This document shows, in pieces, positions 38,822 through 38,964 of a stretch of 38,964 bases of DNA. The notes beneath the pieces were generated by a model. It ran no database searches, was not told the DNA's origin, and saw only the letters and a program-made list of their open reading frames with translations. A program made the translations under genes and the position numbers. Source of the DNA: a virus. Each line of letters starts with the position of its first letter. The first letter of the stretch is position 1. The stretch is taken from positions 1 through 38,964 of IMG/VR virus record IMGVR_UViG_3300032286_002092. One strand, 5' to 3'.

Positions 38822-38940
38822 GCGCCGCACCGCGCGCGGTTTCTTTGGTCTCGAGGGGGCGCGCCGCACCGCGCGCGGTTTCTTTGGTCTCGAGGGGGCG
38901 CGCCGCACCGCGCGCGGTTTCTTTGGTCTCGGGGGCGCTT
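38822..38940. repeat. 39-bp tandem repeat, right-end part (three copies)
   Basis: Units begin at about 38824, 38863 and 38902, at exact 39-bp spacing. The last has a two-base change (CTCGGGGGC for CTCGAGGGGGC). It ends 24 bases before the window end in unrelated sequence. In the protease reading direction each unit encodes RPLETKETARGAA with no stop. This is the same repeat as at positions 1-79, separated from it across the junction by about 24 bases of unique sequence. Confidence 0.9.
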
Positions 38941-38964
38941 GCGGAGGCCCGCGGTCCAGGTGGC

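Noticed and set aside
38822-38940. CRISPR array from the 39-bp repeats
   Set aside because: Units are directly abutted with no unique spacers and there are no cas genes.

Overview
The window reads as one complete genome of a temperate siphovirus (tailed, HK97-type head) of an alphaproteobacterium, written as a linear string cut between the portal and prohead-protease genes. Alphaproteobacterial origin is inferred from a GcrA homologue, a GapR (DUF2312) homologue, the high G+C content (about two thirds, judged by eye) and a tRNA-Thr(UGU) attachment core of alphaproteobacterial type. Two observations point to an excised or circular form, not an integrated prophage. Joining the two ends restores the canonical order portal-protease-capsid. 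A single att core is also flanked on both sides by the same integrase arm-type repeat.

Layout. Leftward (- strand) late and replication arm, read from 11451 down to 1 and on from 38964 down to 22749: Cro-like repressor, four short ATGA/TAATG-coupled genes including an acetyltransferase-like protein, a GcrA-like regulator, an MT-A70 adenine methyltransferase, two unknown genes, a D5-type helicase, an unknown gene, HNH endonuclease, terminase small and large subunits, and portal. Across the junction come protease, major capsid, head-tail connectors, tail tube, a G/GT frameshift pair, tape measure, tail tip, fibre, and a lysis cassette closed by a terminator near 22.7 kb. Immunity region 11.45-13.08 kb: a CI-like S24 repressor and a HIRAN-TM-peptidoglycan-binding protein, bounded by two operator clusters of one palindrome (AAGCANNGCTT, three copies on the left and two on the right). 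The two phage promoters within these clusters are near-copies of each other. Rightward arm 13.1-20.5 kb: a tightly coupled early operon of small HTH proteins, an HD hydrolase, GapR, a MazG fusion, DUF5131, an ASCH-like protein, two tiny membrane proteins, an excisionase-like protein and a tyrosine integrase. It ends at attP. Accessory block 20.7-22.7 kb: an M48/PDZ lipoprotein protease and a two-gene operon under a near-consensus promoter buried in a 47-bp palindrome.

How it fits together. CI presumably silences both arms through the shared operators. The early arms carry homologues of host cell-cycle and chromosome regulators (GcrA plus an adenine methyltransferase on one side, GapR on the other). 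This suggests the phage adjusts or borrows the alphaproteobacterial methylation-linked transcription circuit. The HIRAN membrane protein and the M48 lipoprotein sit where lysogenic-conversion or exclusion genes are usually found. All functions are read from sequence motifs by eye; no database search was run.
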